The notes under the pieces were generated by a model, which did no database searches, was not told the DNA's origin, and saw only the letters and a program-made list of their open reading frames with translations. Shown piece by piece: positions 22,325-33,649 of a stretch of DNA of 64,000 nucleotides; position 1 is the first letter of the stretch, and each line of letters starts with the position of its first letter. Origin of the DNA: Limnoperna fortunei (lineage: Eukaryota > Mollusca > Bivalvia > Mytilida > Modiolidae); the NCBI GenBank assembly GCA_944474755.1, contig OX104122.1:6659223-6723222 (forward strand), written 5' to 3'. Made by a program: the position numbers and the translations under genes.

Positions 22325-23100
22325 TGTCATAATTACAATTTGTATCCAATTGATAAGCAGCTATGTTTAAGTCTTTATAGTGTTATCTATGTATTGTCCA
22401 TGGGTAAAGGTCATTAACTTAGCCTGGGAGTAGTGAAAGTAGTAATATGATATCCTTTATCAGTTCTGTATATGCATGTTTAAACTGAGTTATGGTTTGT
22501 TTACTATTATGGTGATGTAAGTGTTAGGAGAAAATAAGGAGAAAGTTAGGAGATTTTTAGGAGAAATTAAGGAGAAATTTTTAGGAGATAATTGAGGTCA
22601 GGTGATAAGGCTTGGGTATATAAGTACCAAGTTGTTTGTTTGGTCAGAAGAGGCAGTTGTGTTAATGTTAGAGTAGGTTCTTTGGTGTTATTTTGATATG
22701 AGCCATGATATGTTTTTGGATTTACTTAATAGTTAATGGATTCACCTGTGACTTTGTATAAGTCTGTGTTCTGTATTATAGGATTTATGCGTGTTTTGTG
22801 GTGAATTATTTTTTAGTTATTTCACTATGTTGAATTATACTCAACGGTTACAATTGTACCTCATATGCGTTTGGCCGATAGGATTTAGAATATCCTGAAT
22901 GTTATGTTTGGTCCTGATTTTGTGAAAGGAATTCCACTTACTATGTTGTAAAATTGACTGTAGATAATTGAGATGTATATATATTTAATAAACTGGAGAT
23001 TAATACAATTAGTGTTTATGTGATTTTGAGGACTAAAGAAAGCCAGCATCACTGCATCCGTATGTCTGTTTATAGTCATTTATACTAGACTGCTGTCACA
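22325..23100 (+). repeat. 5' LTR of Gypsy element
   Basis: 776 bases from TGTCATAATT to CTGTCACA. It contains repeated GGAGAAA motifs (22,528-22,590), a TATATAAG box at 22,617 suited to a promoter, and an AATAAA at 22,986. It matches 29,599-30,342; the GGAGAAA tract is longer here. Confidence 0.92.
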
Positions 23101-23109
23101 TTAATTTTT

Positions 23110-23128
23110 TGTGTCAGAAGTGGGATCC
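23110..23128 (+). promoter_or_regulatory. Primer-binding site, tRNA-Leu type
   Basis: TGTGTCAGAAGTGGGATCC begins nine bases after the 5' LTR and is complementary to the 3' end of animal leucine tRNA (ending GGGATTCTGACACCA-like; TCCCACTTCTGACACCA), allowing one mismatch near the CCA complement. The tRNA match is from memory. Confidence 0.7.
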
Positions 23129-23219
23129 GATTCTAAAGTACGCATTTTGTGTGTGAAATTTCAAAATATTTGGATTTATTTGTATTTTTTATACAGAGTA
23201 GGGGAATTTTTCTGTAATC

Positions 23220-24076
23220 ATGCCACGTGGAAATAGGTATAGGAATGGGAGTTTATCTCCAGATGAAAATGTTTTAGCATCAAGCGTTCCTGTAGTGCAG
23301 GAGACTTGCTTTTCCCAGAACAGAGATCGCATATTACGCCATCTAAATTCTTTGGTGAAGTTGGCGAGGACTTCGAAAGTTGGGTAAAAACATTCGAAAG
23401 AATTAGCAAGGCTAATCGGTGGAGTAAGGACAAGAAGGCAGTCATGTTACCAGCATTTTTACGAGGCAGAGCAGCTGTTTTCTTTGAAGATCTAGATTCA
23501 AGCATTCAAGAAGAATATGACAAAACAGTGTATAGTCTAAAAGAGAGATTTTGTCCTAAAGAATTAGAAAGAATGTATTGTTCTGAGCTATTTGGAAGAA
23601 AACAGCTGTCGTCTGAAAGTGTAGAGGACTATGGAAATGCTATTCTGAAATTAGCCAGGCGTGCTCATGGTGGAGTTTCGATGGATGGGAATAATCGACA
23701 TGTAAAGGAGCAATTTTTACAAGTGCTTCTAACTAATATTAAAAGGTTTGTTATGATGAGTGATCCACAGAGTTTTGAGCAGGCCTTTATAATTGCAAAG
23801 AGAGAAGAGTGTAATGAAAATCTTATTCGGGCGGAGTCCAATCCAGTCAGTGTTAATGTTGTGGCCAGCGCTAATAATATTTTGCAAAAGTGTTGAGAGT
23901 TTAGCCAGCAAGCTTGAAAATTTGGAGAAGAAACTGAACAGTTTAGAAAGCAAACCTAAGGAGCATAATTATAATCGTACTGGAAGACGATATGGGAATT
24001 CACAACATGTACAACGATATTGTCATAAAAGGGAGATTGATAATAAGGGTCGGTCTAGAGTGCGCATCAGCGTTTA
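23220..24076 (+). pseudogene. gag: Gypsy gag, frameshifted
   Basis: An ATG at 23,220 opens a frame (MPRGNRYRNGSLSPDENVLA) that shifts at about 23,310 into a 196-residue frame with FFGEVGEDFESWVKTFERIS and a YCSELFGRKQLSSESVEDYG stretch. This is the usual retrotransposon capsid pattern (FxGxxxxDxxxWxxxF ... EDYxxxLxxLA). A further frameshift near 23,890 leads into a coiled-coil-like segment (SLASKLENLEKKLNSLESK). The nucleocapsid zinc knuckle could not be recognised. Three frames are needed, so no Gag is made from this copy. Confidence 0.85.
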
Positions 24077-24079
24077 AAC

Positions 24080-24830
24080 CAGTGCAGGCTCTCTTTAAGC
24101 AGGGGAAGGCATCCTTTTTACCTAGAAAAGCATTTCCTGCAGATAACAATTCAGATTTTAATTGCAATTTTAGTCCTGTTAAACATTTTAATTTGCAAAG
24201 TGCTGAAACTCTAGCACTTAACTTGTTGGTACCTGATCAAAATCATGGAATTCAAGTTATTGGGAAGTTATTTCACAATGATGCTACTTTACTACTAGAT
24301 ACTGGTGCTGTTGTTTCATTAATTGATTCCAAGTTTGTGCCTTCAAAGAAAATTACAAATATTAAGTACTCTTCATGGTATCATCACCTGGACAGCTTAT
24401 TGGGATAATGCTCGAATGTGAAATTTGCGTTAATTCTGATATTTCGAAGCAAATTATGTATGTAGTGGATGATTTAAAATATGATGCTATCATTGGAAAT
24501 GATATTATAAACAGCATTGGTTTACTGGAATGGTGAATGTGTGGAAACAAAAGTAGGAACAAGGAGCCTATGTATATTCAGTCAACTTAATAAAATCTGT
24601 TGAAATACCTCCGAGATCAGAATTACTATGTGCCGTCAAAGTACCTTGTGTTAATGAAGGAAAATTGGATATTCTTGAGCCAAAGGAGCAAATGATTGAG
24701 AAATATGGACTTTATCCTGCTAGAGCAGTCACTAGAATTTCTTCCAATGGAGCTTTTATGCGAGTACTTAACTCAGATAGTGTGAAACTGTATGAAAATA
24801 CAAAAACACTTTTGAGGAAACTTCTGATTG
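24080..24830 (+). pseudogene. pol: Gypsy protease and pre-RT region, broken
   Basis: The frame 23,992-24,408 contains the aspartic protease motif LLLDTGAVVSLID (DTGA at residues 103-106 of the frame). A frameshift near 24,390 moves to a second frame that continues the protease (KYDAIIGNDIINSIG, matching the usual xxIIGxDxI end) to about 24,535. A linker with PPRSELLCAVKVP and YGLYPARAVTRIS follows at 24,605-24,760, typical of the stretch ahead of Gypsy RT. Stops interrupt it. Confidence 0.8.
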
Positions 24831-24834
24831 TGCA

Positions 24835-26190
24835 GTGATTGATATATCTGCAAAACCAGAAAATTTTGGGAGCACGAAGAAGCAAGATCAGGTTTACAAA
24901 GATATTGCGATTAGATGGAATTTGATGTCAGAAGCAGAGCAACAGAAGTTTCGTTCTCTTATGTCTGAATTCTCTGATATTTTTTCAAAAGATGACAATG
25001 ACCTTGGAGCTACAACTTTGATGGAACATACCATTGACACAAACGGACACGCTCCCATTAAACAGCGTCCATATAGGGAAACCTTTTCACAAAAGACGGA
25101 AATTCAGGAGCATGTTAAGAAGATGTTGGGCAGAAACATCATTAGACCTTTGCATAGTCCTTGGGCCCCTCCTATTGTATTTGTTAAAAAGAAAGATGGA
25201 CCAACTCGTTGTTGTAAAGACTACAGGCGTGTCAATGCCGTAACTAAGAAGGATGTGTATCCGTTACCAAGAATTGATGATATGATTGAAGCTTTCAGAG
25301 ATACCAAGTATTTCTCCGTAATGGATATTGCTCAGGGATACTTTCAAGTACCTGTATCAGAAAAGGACAAGGAACAAACATCATTTATTTCAAGAGAATG
25401 GTTATATGAATACAATGAAATGCCGTTTGGATTGTGCAATGCACCCAGTATATTTCAAAGACTTATGGACATGTTACTCGCCGGTATTCAGTGGAAATGG
25501 CACTTGATGACGTCATTGTATTTTCGTAGACTTTTGAAGATCATTTGGTGAGATTACGAGAAGTGTTTAGTCGTTTTCGTAGTGCAAACTTGAAACTAAA
25601 ACAAAAAAGTGTTCCTTTATTAAGGCTGAAGTTTCATTTCTAAGACAAATAGTTTCAGGAGAGGGAATCAAAGCAGATCCAAAGAAAGTTGAAGCTGTTC
25701 AAAACTTTATTCTGTACTGGTATAGTTCAGACCTCAGACTTGGCGTTGTTTTGGCACAGAAAGAGGACTCAGACAAAGTGGACAACCAATAGGATATGCT
25801 AGCCAGCAATTAAAGAAACACGAAATGAATTATGCTGTTATAGAAAAGGAAGCTTTGTCAATAATATATGGTGTTCAGGTTTTTAGACAATACCTTTATG
25901 GTCATAAGTTTGTTGTTATTGCTCATCATAACCCTTTGAGATGGTTAATGTCTATCAGGAATCCAAGTGGCCGATTAGCACGTTGGGCCTTATTGGTTCT
26001 TTCTTAATGTGATATTCAAATCAAGTATAGGGCCAGTAAAACACATAAGAATGATAATGGATTGTCAAGGCAGGATGTCATTGCTGGATTTACTGAAGAT
26101 TCACCTGCGGGATTGCAGTTGGACAACATCAGAGATATGCAGGAGAAAGATCCAAACTTGCGTCCCATTATACGGTAATTAAAGGATGGA
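24835..26190 (+). pseudogene. pol: Gypsy reverse transcriptase and RNase H, broken
   Basis: A 238-residue frame holds RT motifs in order: SPWAPPIVFVKKKDG (108-122), CKDYRRVNAVTKKDVYPLPR (127-146), the catalytic Asp in FSVMDIAQGYFQV (160-172; D164) and MPFGLCNAPSIFQRLMD (196-212). A frameshift just before the active site puts LDDVIVFS (25,503 onward) in another frame; the usual Y before LDD is A. RNase H follows near 25,745-25,960 with IGYASQQLKKHEMNYAVIEK and FVVIAHHNPLRWL, where the family's catalytic TDH reads AHH. This copy is inactive. Confidence 0.9.
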
Positions 26191-26339
26191 ATTTTACTTG
26201 AAAATGTAATGGATTGCAGGAAGATTGTTGCATGTTCTCCAGATTATGAGATTTTTAATGATGTTCTATATCATTTCTGGACGCCAGGACCTAGAAAACG
26301 TAAGCATGTGAAGAAGCAATTAGTTGTTCCACGCTCACT

Positions 26340-27691
26340 CATTGATTAAGTATTACACTGGTGCCATAATGATACTACAGCAGGACATTTAGGATTTCGT
26401 AAAACGTATTACAAAGTTCAGGAAAGATTTTACTGGATTGGAATGAACACGAGATATTGATTATTGGTGTAAGTCCTGTATTAAGTGTACAACAAGGAAA
26501 ACTTCTAAGGGTAGAACACCCGCGCCACTTTTACCTATACCTGGAGAAGGACCATTCGATCGTTTTGCTGTGAATATTCCTGGTCCCTTCCCACCGAGTC
26601 TTATGGGAAATCGCTATGTTGTTGTATTTAAGGATTATTTGACAAAATGGACCTAAGCCTTTTCTTATCAGGACAGCTGGCGCGGTTACTGTTTCAAAAT
26701 TATTTGTTGAAGAAGTTGTTTGAAGACATTCTGCTCCACGAGTGTTACTGATCGAGGACAGACATGTATGTCTAATTTATTGAAAGAGATTTGTGCTCTG
26801 TTGAACACCAAGAAAGTGTTCGCATCGGCTTATCATCCACAATGTGATGAATTAGTTGAATTGAATGATTCAATGAAGTTCTCGCTCATATGATATCGAT
26901 GTTTGCTGGTGAAAACCATAAGGACTGGGATATGTATATTCCTTATTTATTTACAGGACAGTGTACAAAAAAGTACTCTGGAGACCCCGTTTTACCTTAC
27001 CTATGTGCGTGATGCTAGATTGCTTACAGATGTAGCCTTGTCTTCCCCAACCATTCAATATACTGATGTTGACAATTACAAATCAGAGATGCTTAACCGT
27101 TTACAAGAGGCCTTTATATTAGTCAAAAGTAACATTGAGTTGTCACAGCAGAAGCTAAAGAGAAACGCTGATAGAAAGTCAAGTGTACCTGATTTTAATA
27201 TAGGAGATAAAGTGTGGATATTTTCACCAGCATCTAAGCCAGGATTATCTCACAAACTTTTACATCCCTGGAGCAGTCCGCCTACGATTATTTGCCAAAC
27301 ATCTCCAGTAAACTACAAGATCGAAGGTTGTGACAATAAAAAACAACAACAGGTAGTTCATGCAAATAGAATGAAGTATTTTGTTGACACCGATGACCCA
27401 CCAGAGGCACGTAATATGTTTTCAAGTGAAGAAGAGGAATTCAATGTAGATAATAATGAAGAGACAAATGATAACACCTTTAATGATAATATTGAAATTG
27501 ATGAGGTGTTGGACAAACTTTATACAAGATATGAAAAAGGTCGTTTGGAACCAAAGTATTTTGTAAAGTATAAGGATGATAGATTGGAAGAATCATGGAT
27601 CACCCCAGATCAAATACCTGGTGATTTATTAGAAAAGTTTGAAAGTAATTACAAGGGAAGAGCTGCCTCATACCGACAAAGGAATTGCTAA
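26340..27691 (+). pseudogene. pol: Gypsy integrase and C-terminal chromodomain
   Basis: The HHCC zinc-binding region (HWCHNDTTAGHLG then CKSCIKC, 26,350-26,500) is split by a stop. The core has FDRFAVNIPGPFP, where the first catalytic Asp of the family (DxxGP) appears as Asn, and TDRGQTCMSN near 26,748. The last 262 codons (26,903-27,691) are open: GDKVWIFSP at 101-109 of this frame, an acidic linker (175-200), and a chromodomain-like end with IDEVLDKLYTRY, PKYFVKYKDDRLEESWI and LLEKFESNY (199-250). In chromoviruses such a domain is thought to direct integration to particular chromatin. Confidence 0.85.
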
Positions 27692-28508
27692 TGTTTAAAA
27701 CAGTCGAAAGAGATTATTGCATTTAAATTGTTTTATCACATGCCACTTATGTTTATGGCTTTACTGATGTCACAAGAGATATAACATTACGATTTGCTAT
27801 GTATTATTGTCTTTAGGTATCAAGACACTAAAGGGGACCAATCAAATTTAGAACATATAAGAAAATAGTACTTACAAACAAAATAGTCATGTTTATCTTA
27901 GTGTATATTAAAAACTACTGTATGGATTTAAATAAATGAAAATTTTTCTGAAAGGTAAATTTATTGGAAAAATTTTGAGTCCTAACATGGTCTGTTCTAA
28001 TGTTGTTTAGTATATTTTATGTCACATTTACTACATGACCTATAAACCAAGATTTTTTTAAAAGAAAGTGCTATTTTTACAATGGGGTTCACCCCGGAAG
28101 TTGGTTTTCTCTTGGAAGGTTTTAAAGTGGTCATGAAATTTTGAGAGAACATAGGCCTGTCACGTACGATTCTGGATATGTCTGGTGTCGGTCAATCTAC
28201 GCTTAAGGTAAAAGAGCTGTGCTAATGCCAAAAATAACAAATTTAGTAGAAAATCTTAAAGAATTGGATTAGTATTTGCACACCTTTATACTAATTCATG
28301 CAGAAAACTAACTGTTGACACTCTGAAAAATTGATAGTTTTTTTTCTGGATTGTTGCTGACCAAAAATTTGAAGATAGCAGTTTTGCAGGAATAAAATAT
28401 GTATTTTAGATTTACCCTTGACCATTTCTATATGTATTTATCCACTATGCTGACATTTTAAGATACTGTCAAATTTCTTGACGTGAGTTTGGCACAATTG
28501 AAAGCATT
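27692..28508 (+). other. Non-coding Gypsy segment between pol and ORF3
   Basis: AT-rich stretch without a recognised frame. It may hold splice signals for the downstream ORF; none could be fixed with confidence. Confidence 0.4.
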
Positions 28509-29153
28509 GTGCTGGGTACTCAGTCCCACTCTTTGATCCTAATTTCAAAATTCAACAACACTATAAGCTCCAAAAGAAGACTAGATTGCGAAGAATGTTT
28601 CAAAACTTTTTCAACTAAATGGAATCTAGAAAGACACCTGAATGAGCAACATGCCAACTGCGGATTTGTGAGGGTATGTCCAGTTAAGGGATGTACAAAA
28701 CTATTTTCCAGAAAGCACTACCTCTTCTGCCATTTGACAAAATACCACAGATATCATAAGGACGACGCCGATATTGAAATAATGAAAACTTTTGTAGAAG
28801 GAGTCTCTACAGATGAGTTTGATAGAAGAAGGAAAAAGGCAAAGTATGTCGCCATTAATCTGTTTGATTATTCTGACATCTCTGATGATGAGGAAATATT
28901 CGACTTTTTCAAAGGACAGGAAGAAGCTGCTAAATGTAACCTACAGCTCTCACCAATTTCATCACCCGAACTCTTTGACTTTAACCAACTAGAAAACACG
29001 TTTGAAAATATATCCAAAGAACTAAGGGATAAAACATTAGAAACTTACCAAAATAAAAGTGAAAATTCATGCGAGACAAAAAGTACAAATCCAGAAGACC
29101 ATTTAAAGGGTCCGTTTTCGGATTGTGACTCTGTTATCATGTTGGGAGAATAA
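28509..29153 (+). CDS. C2H2 zinc-finger protein encoded within Gypsy element
   Basis: An uninterrupted 214-codon frame lies between pol and the 3' LTR in the same orientation. Two C2H2 fingers are visible: C27-x2-C30-x12-H43-x4-H48 and C57-x4-C62-x12-H75-x4-H80. A basic cluster RRRKKAK (107-113) follows, then an acidic segment SDISDDEE (122-129), and the tail is rich in Ser, Glu and Asn. A DNA- or RNA-binding nuclear role is suggested but not shown. It is unlike the standard gag, pol or env genes and may be a captured host gene or an accessory gene of this retrotransposon lineage. It is intact whereas gag and pol of the same copy are broken in many places. The start is the first ATG in frame; a spliced upstream exon is possible. 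Confidence 0.65.
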   Translation: MLGTQSHSLILISKFNNTISSKRRLDCEECFKTFSTKWNLERHLNEQHANCGFVRVCPVKGCTKLFSRKHYLFCHLTKYHRYHKDDADIEIMKTFVEGVSTDEFDRRRKKAKYVAINLFDYSDISDDEEIFDFFKGQEEAAKCNLQLSPISSPELFDFNQLENTFENISKELRDKTLETYQNKSENSCETKSTNPEDHLKGPFSDCDSVIMLGE

Positions 29154-29598
29154 TTCCCTCAAACTGAAGTTGTGAATATTGAAACGCATACAATTACATT
29201 GACAATGACTCGTCGGGACATAACCTATAAGAATGAAGTAACGGAAACCATCAGAGACAGTAAGATCCTATATAGAAATTGTTATACCAGAAAATGTCGA
29301 CTTTTCTAAGTTAGCTGAATTCCTTTAAATGAACATTTGAAGTCTGGATCACAGAGACAATTTATAATGGATTAAATTGATTTTCTTTCAAATTTCAAGT
29401 GACTTTTAGTATCATATCTTTTTAAAGTCTTAAAGTAATCTTTAAGTGTTAATATTTTGTTTACTTTTTACTTGAATATTTTGTTTGTTTTGTTTACATG
29501 TTTGCATAGTTTGTTTTGTTGCAACTTATCCTTATTTTTATGTGTTGATTACTTTGATTATTTCAAATGACTGAGGTCAGTAATTTTTTGCAGTGGAA
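29154..29598 (+). other. Gypsy 3' non-coding region with polypurine tract
   Basis: T-rich sequence (TTTTGTTTGTTTTG tracts near 29,480) ends in the purine run GTGGAAGGAAA at about 29,593-29,603, directly at the 3' LTR start, as expected for the plus-strand primer. Confidence 0.6.
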
Positions 29599-30342
29599 GG
29601 AAATAATTACAATTTGTATCCAATTAATAAGCAACTTTGTTTTTAATCTTTATAGTGTAATCTATGTATTGTCCATATGTTAAAGTAATTAACTTCGCCC
29701 GGAAGTAGTGAAAGTAGTTATATGATGTCTTTTATCAGTTCTGTATATGCATGTTTAAACTGATTTATGGTTTGTTTACTATTATGGTGATGTAAGTGTT
29801 AGGAGAATTTTAGGAGGAAGTTAGGAGAAATTTAGGAGATAATTGAGGTCAGGTGATAAGGCTTGGGTATATAAGTACCAAGTTGTTTGTTTGTTCAGAA
29901 GAGGCAGTTGTGGCAATGTTAGAGTAGGTCCTTTGGTGTTATTATGATATGAGCCATGAGATGTTTTTGGATTTACTTAATGATGGTTAATGGATTCACC
30001 TGTGATTTTGTATAAGTCTGTGTTCCGTGTTATGGAATTTATGCGTGTTTTGTAGTGGATTATTTGTTAGTAATTTCACAATGTTGAATTATATTCAACG
30101 GTTACCTCATATGCGTTTGGCCGATAGGATTTAGAATATCCTGAATGTTATGTTTGGTCCTGATTTTGTGAAAGGAATTCCACTTACTATGCTGTAAAAT
30201 TGACTGTAGATAATTAAGATGTATATATATTTAATAAACTGTAGATTAATACAATTAGTGTTTATGTGATTTTAAGGACTAAAGCCAGCATCACAACATC
30301 CGTCTGTCTGTTTATAGTCATTTGCACTCGACCACCGTCACA
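29599..30342 (+). repeat. 3' LTR of Gypsy element
   Basis: It aligns with 22,325-23,100 from ATAATTACAATTTGTATCC to CCGTCACA. The first four bases differ from the 5' LTR (GGAA-like instead of TGTC), so the exact left edge is uncertain. The GGAGAA tract is shorter. An AATAAA signal lies near 30,232. Confidence 0.9.
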
Positions 30343-30346
30343 CCAT

Positions 30347-31239
30347 ACCGGACTGCTGGAATATTTCAATCGCTAAACTGGAACTTAGCGTTTGGAAAGT
30401 TGAAGCCATTACGTTTGTTTATAGTCTATTTGAAGTGTTTTCTCTATTTCCAGAAGGTTTAAGTATTAAAATCTGAAGGATTACAATAAATAAGGAAATA
30501 TTTTATCGAATTTGCTAGGGGAGTAAAGTAGTATATCACAATCTAAAAAAATGTCTTCATTTAACATATGCTCGTATAGGCCGAATTTTACTGCCGCTAT
30601 AATCCGAAGTTAGTTTTGTGATTTGTCGGATTAACGGCAGAATTCAGTCCTATTGCTCGTAAGATAGCAAAAAAAATTCTAATTTCTGTCTATTTATACA
30701 AAATTCAAACATAATATTCACCTTCTTTACGTTCGTAAAGCTGCATACAAGGCGAAACTAACGGGATACGACTTTATGGAAGAAATTTAGTTTTTATCTG
30801 TGAAGATGCACGTGTAAAATGCTACGTTGAAAATTTATCCATATGGATAATTTGACCTTATTTTATCATAAACGTGCTAATTTGCATACTATAACAACCA
30901 ATCAGTAGTAAAAATCCAGTAAATACCCAAGATGCAACAAGACTTTTTATTTTCGTATAAAAATCATAATCTAAATTTTCGTATAAAAATCATACTCTAA
31001 CTTAGAATTGTCGCGGCTTATTATGTGGGTCTTTTATTGGTCTTTCATTGTAATCGTCCATCAAAGTTCATTGTCAGCAAGTAAACAATGCACATCTAAT
31101 ATACAATTACATCGTAGATCTCTTTTACCCCCACCCCCGTTCTTGTCTCATCTCTTGCGCGAGAGTTTGGGATTTCGAAATTGCCAATAGACAAAACCTA
31201 GATAAGTTAAAAACTTGAATATTCAAGATTTACTAATTT
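30347..31239. other. Core DNA with hairpin and short direct repeat
   Basis: No gene is seen. Imperfect hairpin at about 30,584-30,645 (CTGCCGCTATAATCCGA paired with TCGGATTAACGGCAG). A short direct repeat, TTTTCGTATAAAAATCATA, occurs twice at 30,951-30,995. Confidence 0.45.
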
Positions 31240-31600
31240 TCTTCGTAAAGGTTCCATCTAATACCCTATTAATTGTGAAATAATCTAGAAATAATACTGC
31301 AAATTATCCTTCAAGGCTTTCTGGAAGAATTGTCACAAGTTAAAAATACTTCTTCGTCATTGGGGTGAATGATGGGAACGTCTTGCATTACGTAACACTA
31401 CACAATTTTAAAATGCATTTTTTATTATCAAATCATTTTATCAATAACTATAAAAACAAAAAAAATATATAAATTATATTATGTGAAGATAAGAAACTGC
31501 ATTCAAATACAAAGCTTAAGTACATATAAATTGTGAAATAACCTAAAAAAATAAAATTGAAAATTATCGATCAAGTCAAATTTATAATTATCTACATTTT
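31240..31600 (+). repeat. Degenerate 210-256 bp tandem repeat, left part
   Basis: Units share AATTGTGAAATAA.CTA.AAA near 31,270 and 31,526, and AAATGCATTTTTTATTATCA near 31,412. The same motifs appear at 35,440-35,720, beyond the LINE, so the LINE seems to have inserted into this array. Confidence 0.55.
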
Positions 31601-31986
31601 TTATGGAAATATACAAATTTACTAAACTTCATAATTTTGTTTTCATTTGCTAACATTGCTCATTAACCATTGTCCTTGTGAGTAGAAACACTTGTCCAGT
31701 CTAATCATCATCATAGGTCTAACATTGGGGGACAATCTTGCTGTACTGTCTATTTTCGTGCACACTTCTAGACTAACATACAAAGAAAAAGAACCAAAGA
31801 ATGTTCGTAATGAATACAGTACTTAACCTTACCTTAGTTCTTAGTGTATGTCAAAATCAACAAGGCACATAATCTAACATTACTGCCAATACTGGGGAAT
31901 TAAGTGAACAACACCAACAAATCTCAAGTCCTACAGGACAAATCACATTCCTACTAGCCCCCTCAATTTACCAGATTTCCGACTAC

Positions 31987-32300
31987 TTGTCAGTTTACTA
32001 CTGGTTATGCCATTCATCAAACATTTATTGTTGCAAAAGACCATTACAAGCAAGCATAAAAAATCACCATTTACTCTTAAAAATACTGTTAAGTGGTCAA
32101 ATTGAACTAAATCCAGGACCAAGAACACCACGCTGGCCATGTGGTCAATGCGGAAAAAGTCTCAATTGAAAACATAAGGCTCTAGAATGTGATTCATGTA
32201 AAACTTGGTATCATGTGGACTGCCAAGGTGGCATGACATCATATATGTACAGCATAATGGAAAATAGCAATTTGTCCTGGAGTTGTATCAAATGAGGTCT
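31987..32300 (+). pseudogene. LINE N-terminus: 2A-like peptide and PHD finger
   Basis: The first 60 codons end in a segment with LLSGQIELNPGP at 32,086-32,121. It matches the ribosome-skipping 2A consensus DxExNPGP except that the first Asp is Gln. Directly after comes a PHD-type finger, CGQCGKSLN, then a stop at 32,167, then ALECDSCKTWYHVDC and LSWSCIK. The last Cys is replaced by a stop at about 32,293. 2A motifs in non-LTR retrotransposons are documented; whether this variant would work is unknown. Confidence 0.8.
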
Positions 32301-32519
32301 ACCAAACATAAACAGTTCATTCTTTAACCAAACAGAAATGTCAACAACATTAAATACATTTTCAGTCCTTAGTGAATCCGGTCAAATAAACACCCCTGGT
32401 AAACCAAATGCTAGTTCATCACCTATACCAAAGAAAAATAATCTAGATATACATAAATCAAACATACATGTAGGAAAAACAAGAAAAGATTCTAAAACCA
32501 CTAAATGTAATAAATATCA

Positions 32520-33177
32520 ACTTTCAATCAATAAAGAACAAAAAGCCAGAATTAGATGTACTCATAACTCTTTACAACCAGATGTAATAATAGGAACAGA
32601 GACATGGCTCGACCCCAAAACATCTGCTTATGAAATAATCTCAAAAGATTTGTATACCATATACACAAAAGATAAAACACCTAACAATAAGGGTCTATGC
32701 TATAGAGGTGTCTTGATAGCAGTATCAAACAAGTATTTGTCAAGTGAAGTTAAATAACTTCAAACTGACTGTGAGATAGTGTGGGCTGGACATACTATCT
32801 CAAACGGTCGAAAATGTTACATATGTGCATATTATCGTCCACACTCTGACGATGACATCTCACTTGAACCCTTAAATAAGTCATTAAGTAGAATAAACAC
32901 AAACTCAAAGTCTGTAATCCTTGTTGGCGGAGATTTTAATCTAGGCCATATAAACTGGGAAACAGATAGTGTTATCCCTGCGAAGCCAAATCTAAAACAA
33001 CACCAACAATTATTAGACATAATACATGATCACGGCCTAAAACAAATAGTGAAAGAACCAACAAGAAATGATAGAATATTGGACATGGTTATCACAAACT
33101 ATCCAGCCATAATACATCAAATAGAAACTATACCACCACATGGTGAAGCTGACAGTGATATAGAATGTTTAGAATGA
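32520..33177 (+). pseudogene. LINE EEP endonuclease
   Basis: Two frames cover the domain, broken by a stop at 32,756. The first has PDVIIGTETWLDP (Glu of the active site); the second (32,779-33,177) has AYYRPHSDD, VILVGGDFNLGHINW with the catalytic GDFN, and RILDMVITNYP. Order and spacing match APE-type LINE endonucleases. The terminal SDH motif reads SDIE, so a key His is missing. Confidence 0.82.
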
Positions 33178-33649
33178 GTATTGTTACTAAAACGATGTCA
33201 ATCAACAACACGCAAAATGTATATTAAGTACAACCAAGCGAATTTGGAATAAAATTGGGGAAGACCTACACAATTTACATAAAAAAATTGTCTACAATAA
33301 AGGAAACAGCCAACATTAATTAATTATGTGAAACATTCAAAAACTTACTTAATCAAAGTATAAATACAAATACTCCACAAAAAATGCTGAAGCAAAATAA
33401 AAATCTTCAATAAAAAATACCGAAAATTTAAATCAAAAGGGCAAAAAATACCAGAATCTATAAACAAATTAAAGCATGATATTCAGAAACAGACGAGTCT
33501 TATTGGAAGTACATTGAAAATATGATATGGGGCATACCAATTGATGAACATGTTTCTATAAGTGCAAAATTATTGCAAAAAATCTTTTCTCGCACATTAA
33601 AACCCAAAACTCAGAAAGTTCTAATATTCTGGAACTAAGAAAAGATGGT

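Larger units (their letters stand above)
22325..30342 (+). mobile_element. Ty3/Gypsy retrotransposon with chromodomain
   Basis: A complete 8.0 kb element has two LTRs of about 750 bases (TGTCATAATTAC at the 5' end; GTCACA at the 3' end of both), flanked by CCAT at 22,321-22,324 and 30,343-30,346. Internal order: primer-binding site, gag, protease, RT, RNase H, integrase and chromodomain, then a separate C2H2 zinc-finger ORF, a purine-rich tract and the 3' LTR. The gag-pol genes are broken by frameshifts and stops, so the copy is dead. LTRs differ at roughly 4% of sites over about 240 bases compared by eye, so it is not a recent insertion. Confidence 0.93.
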
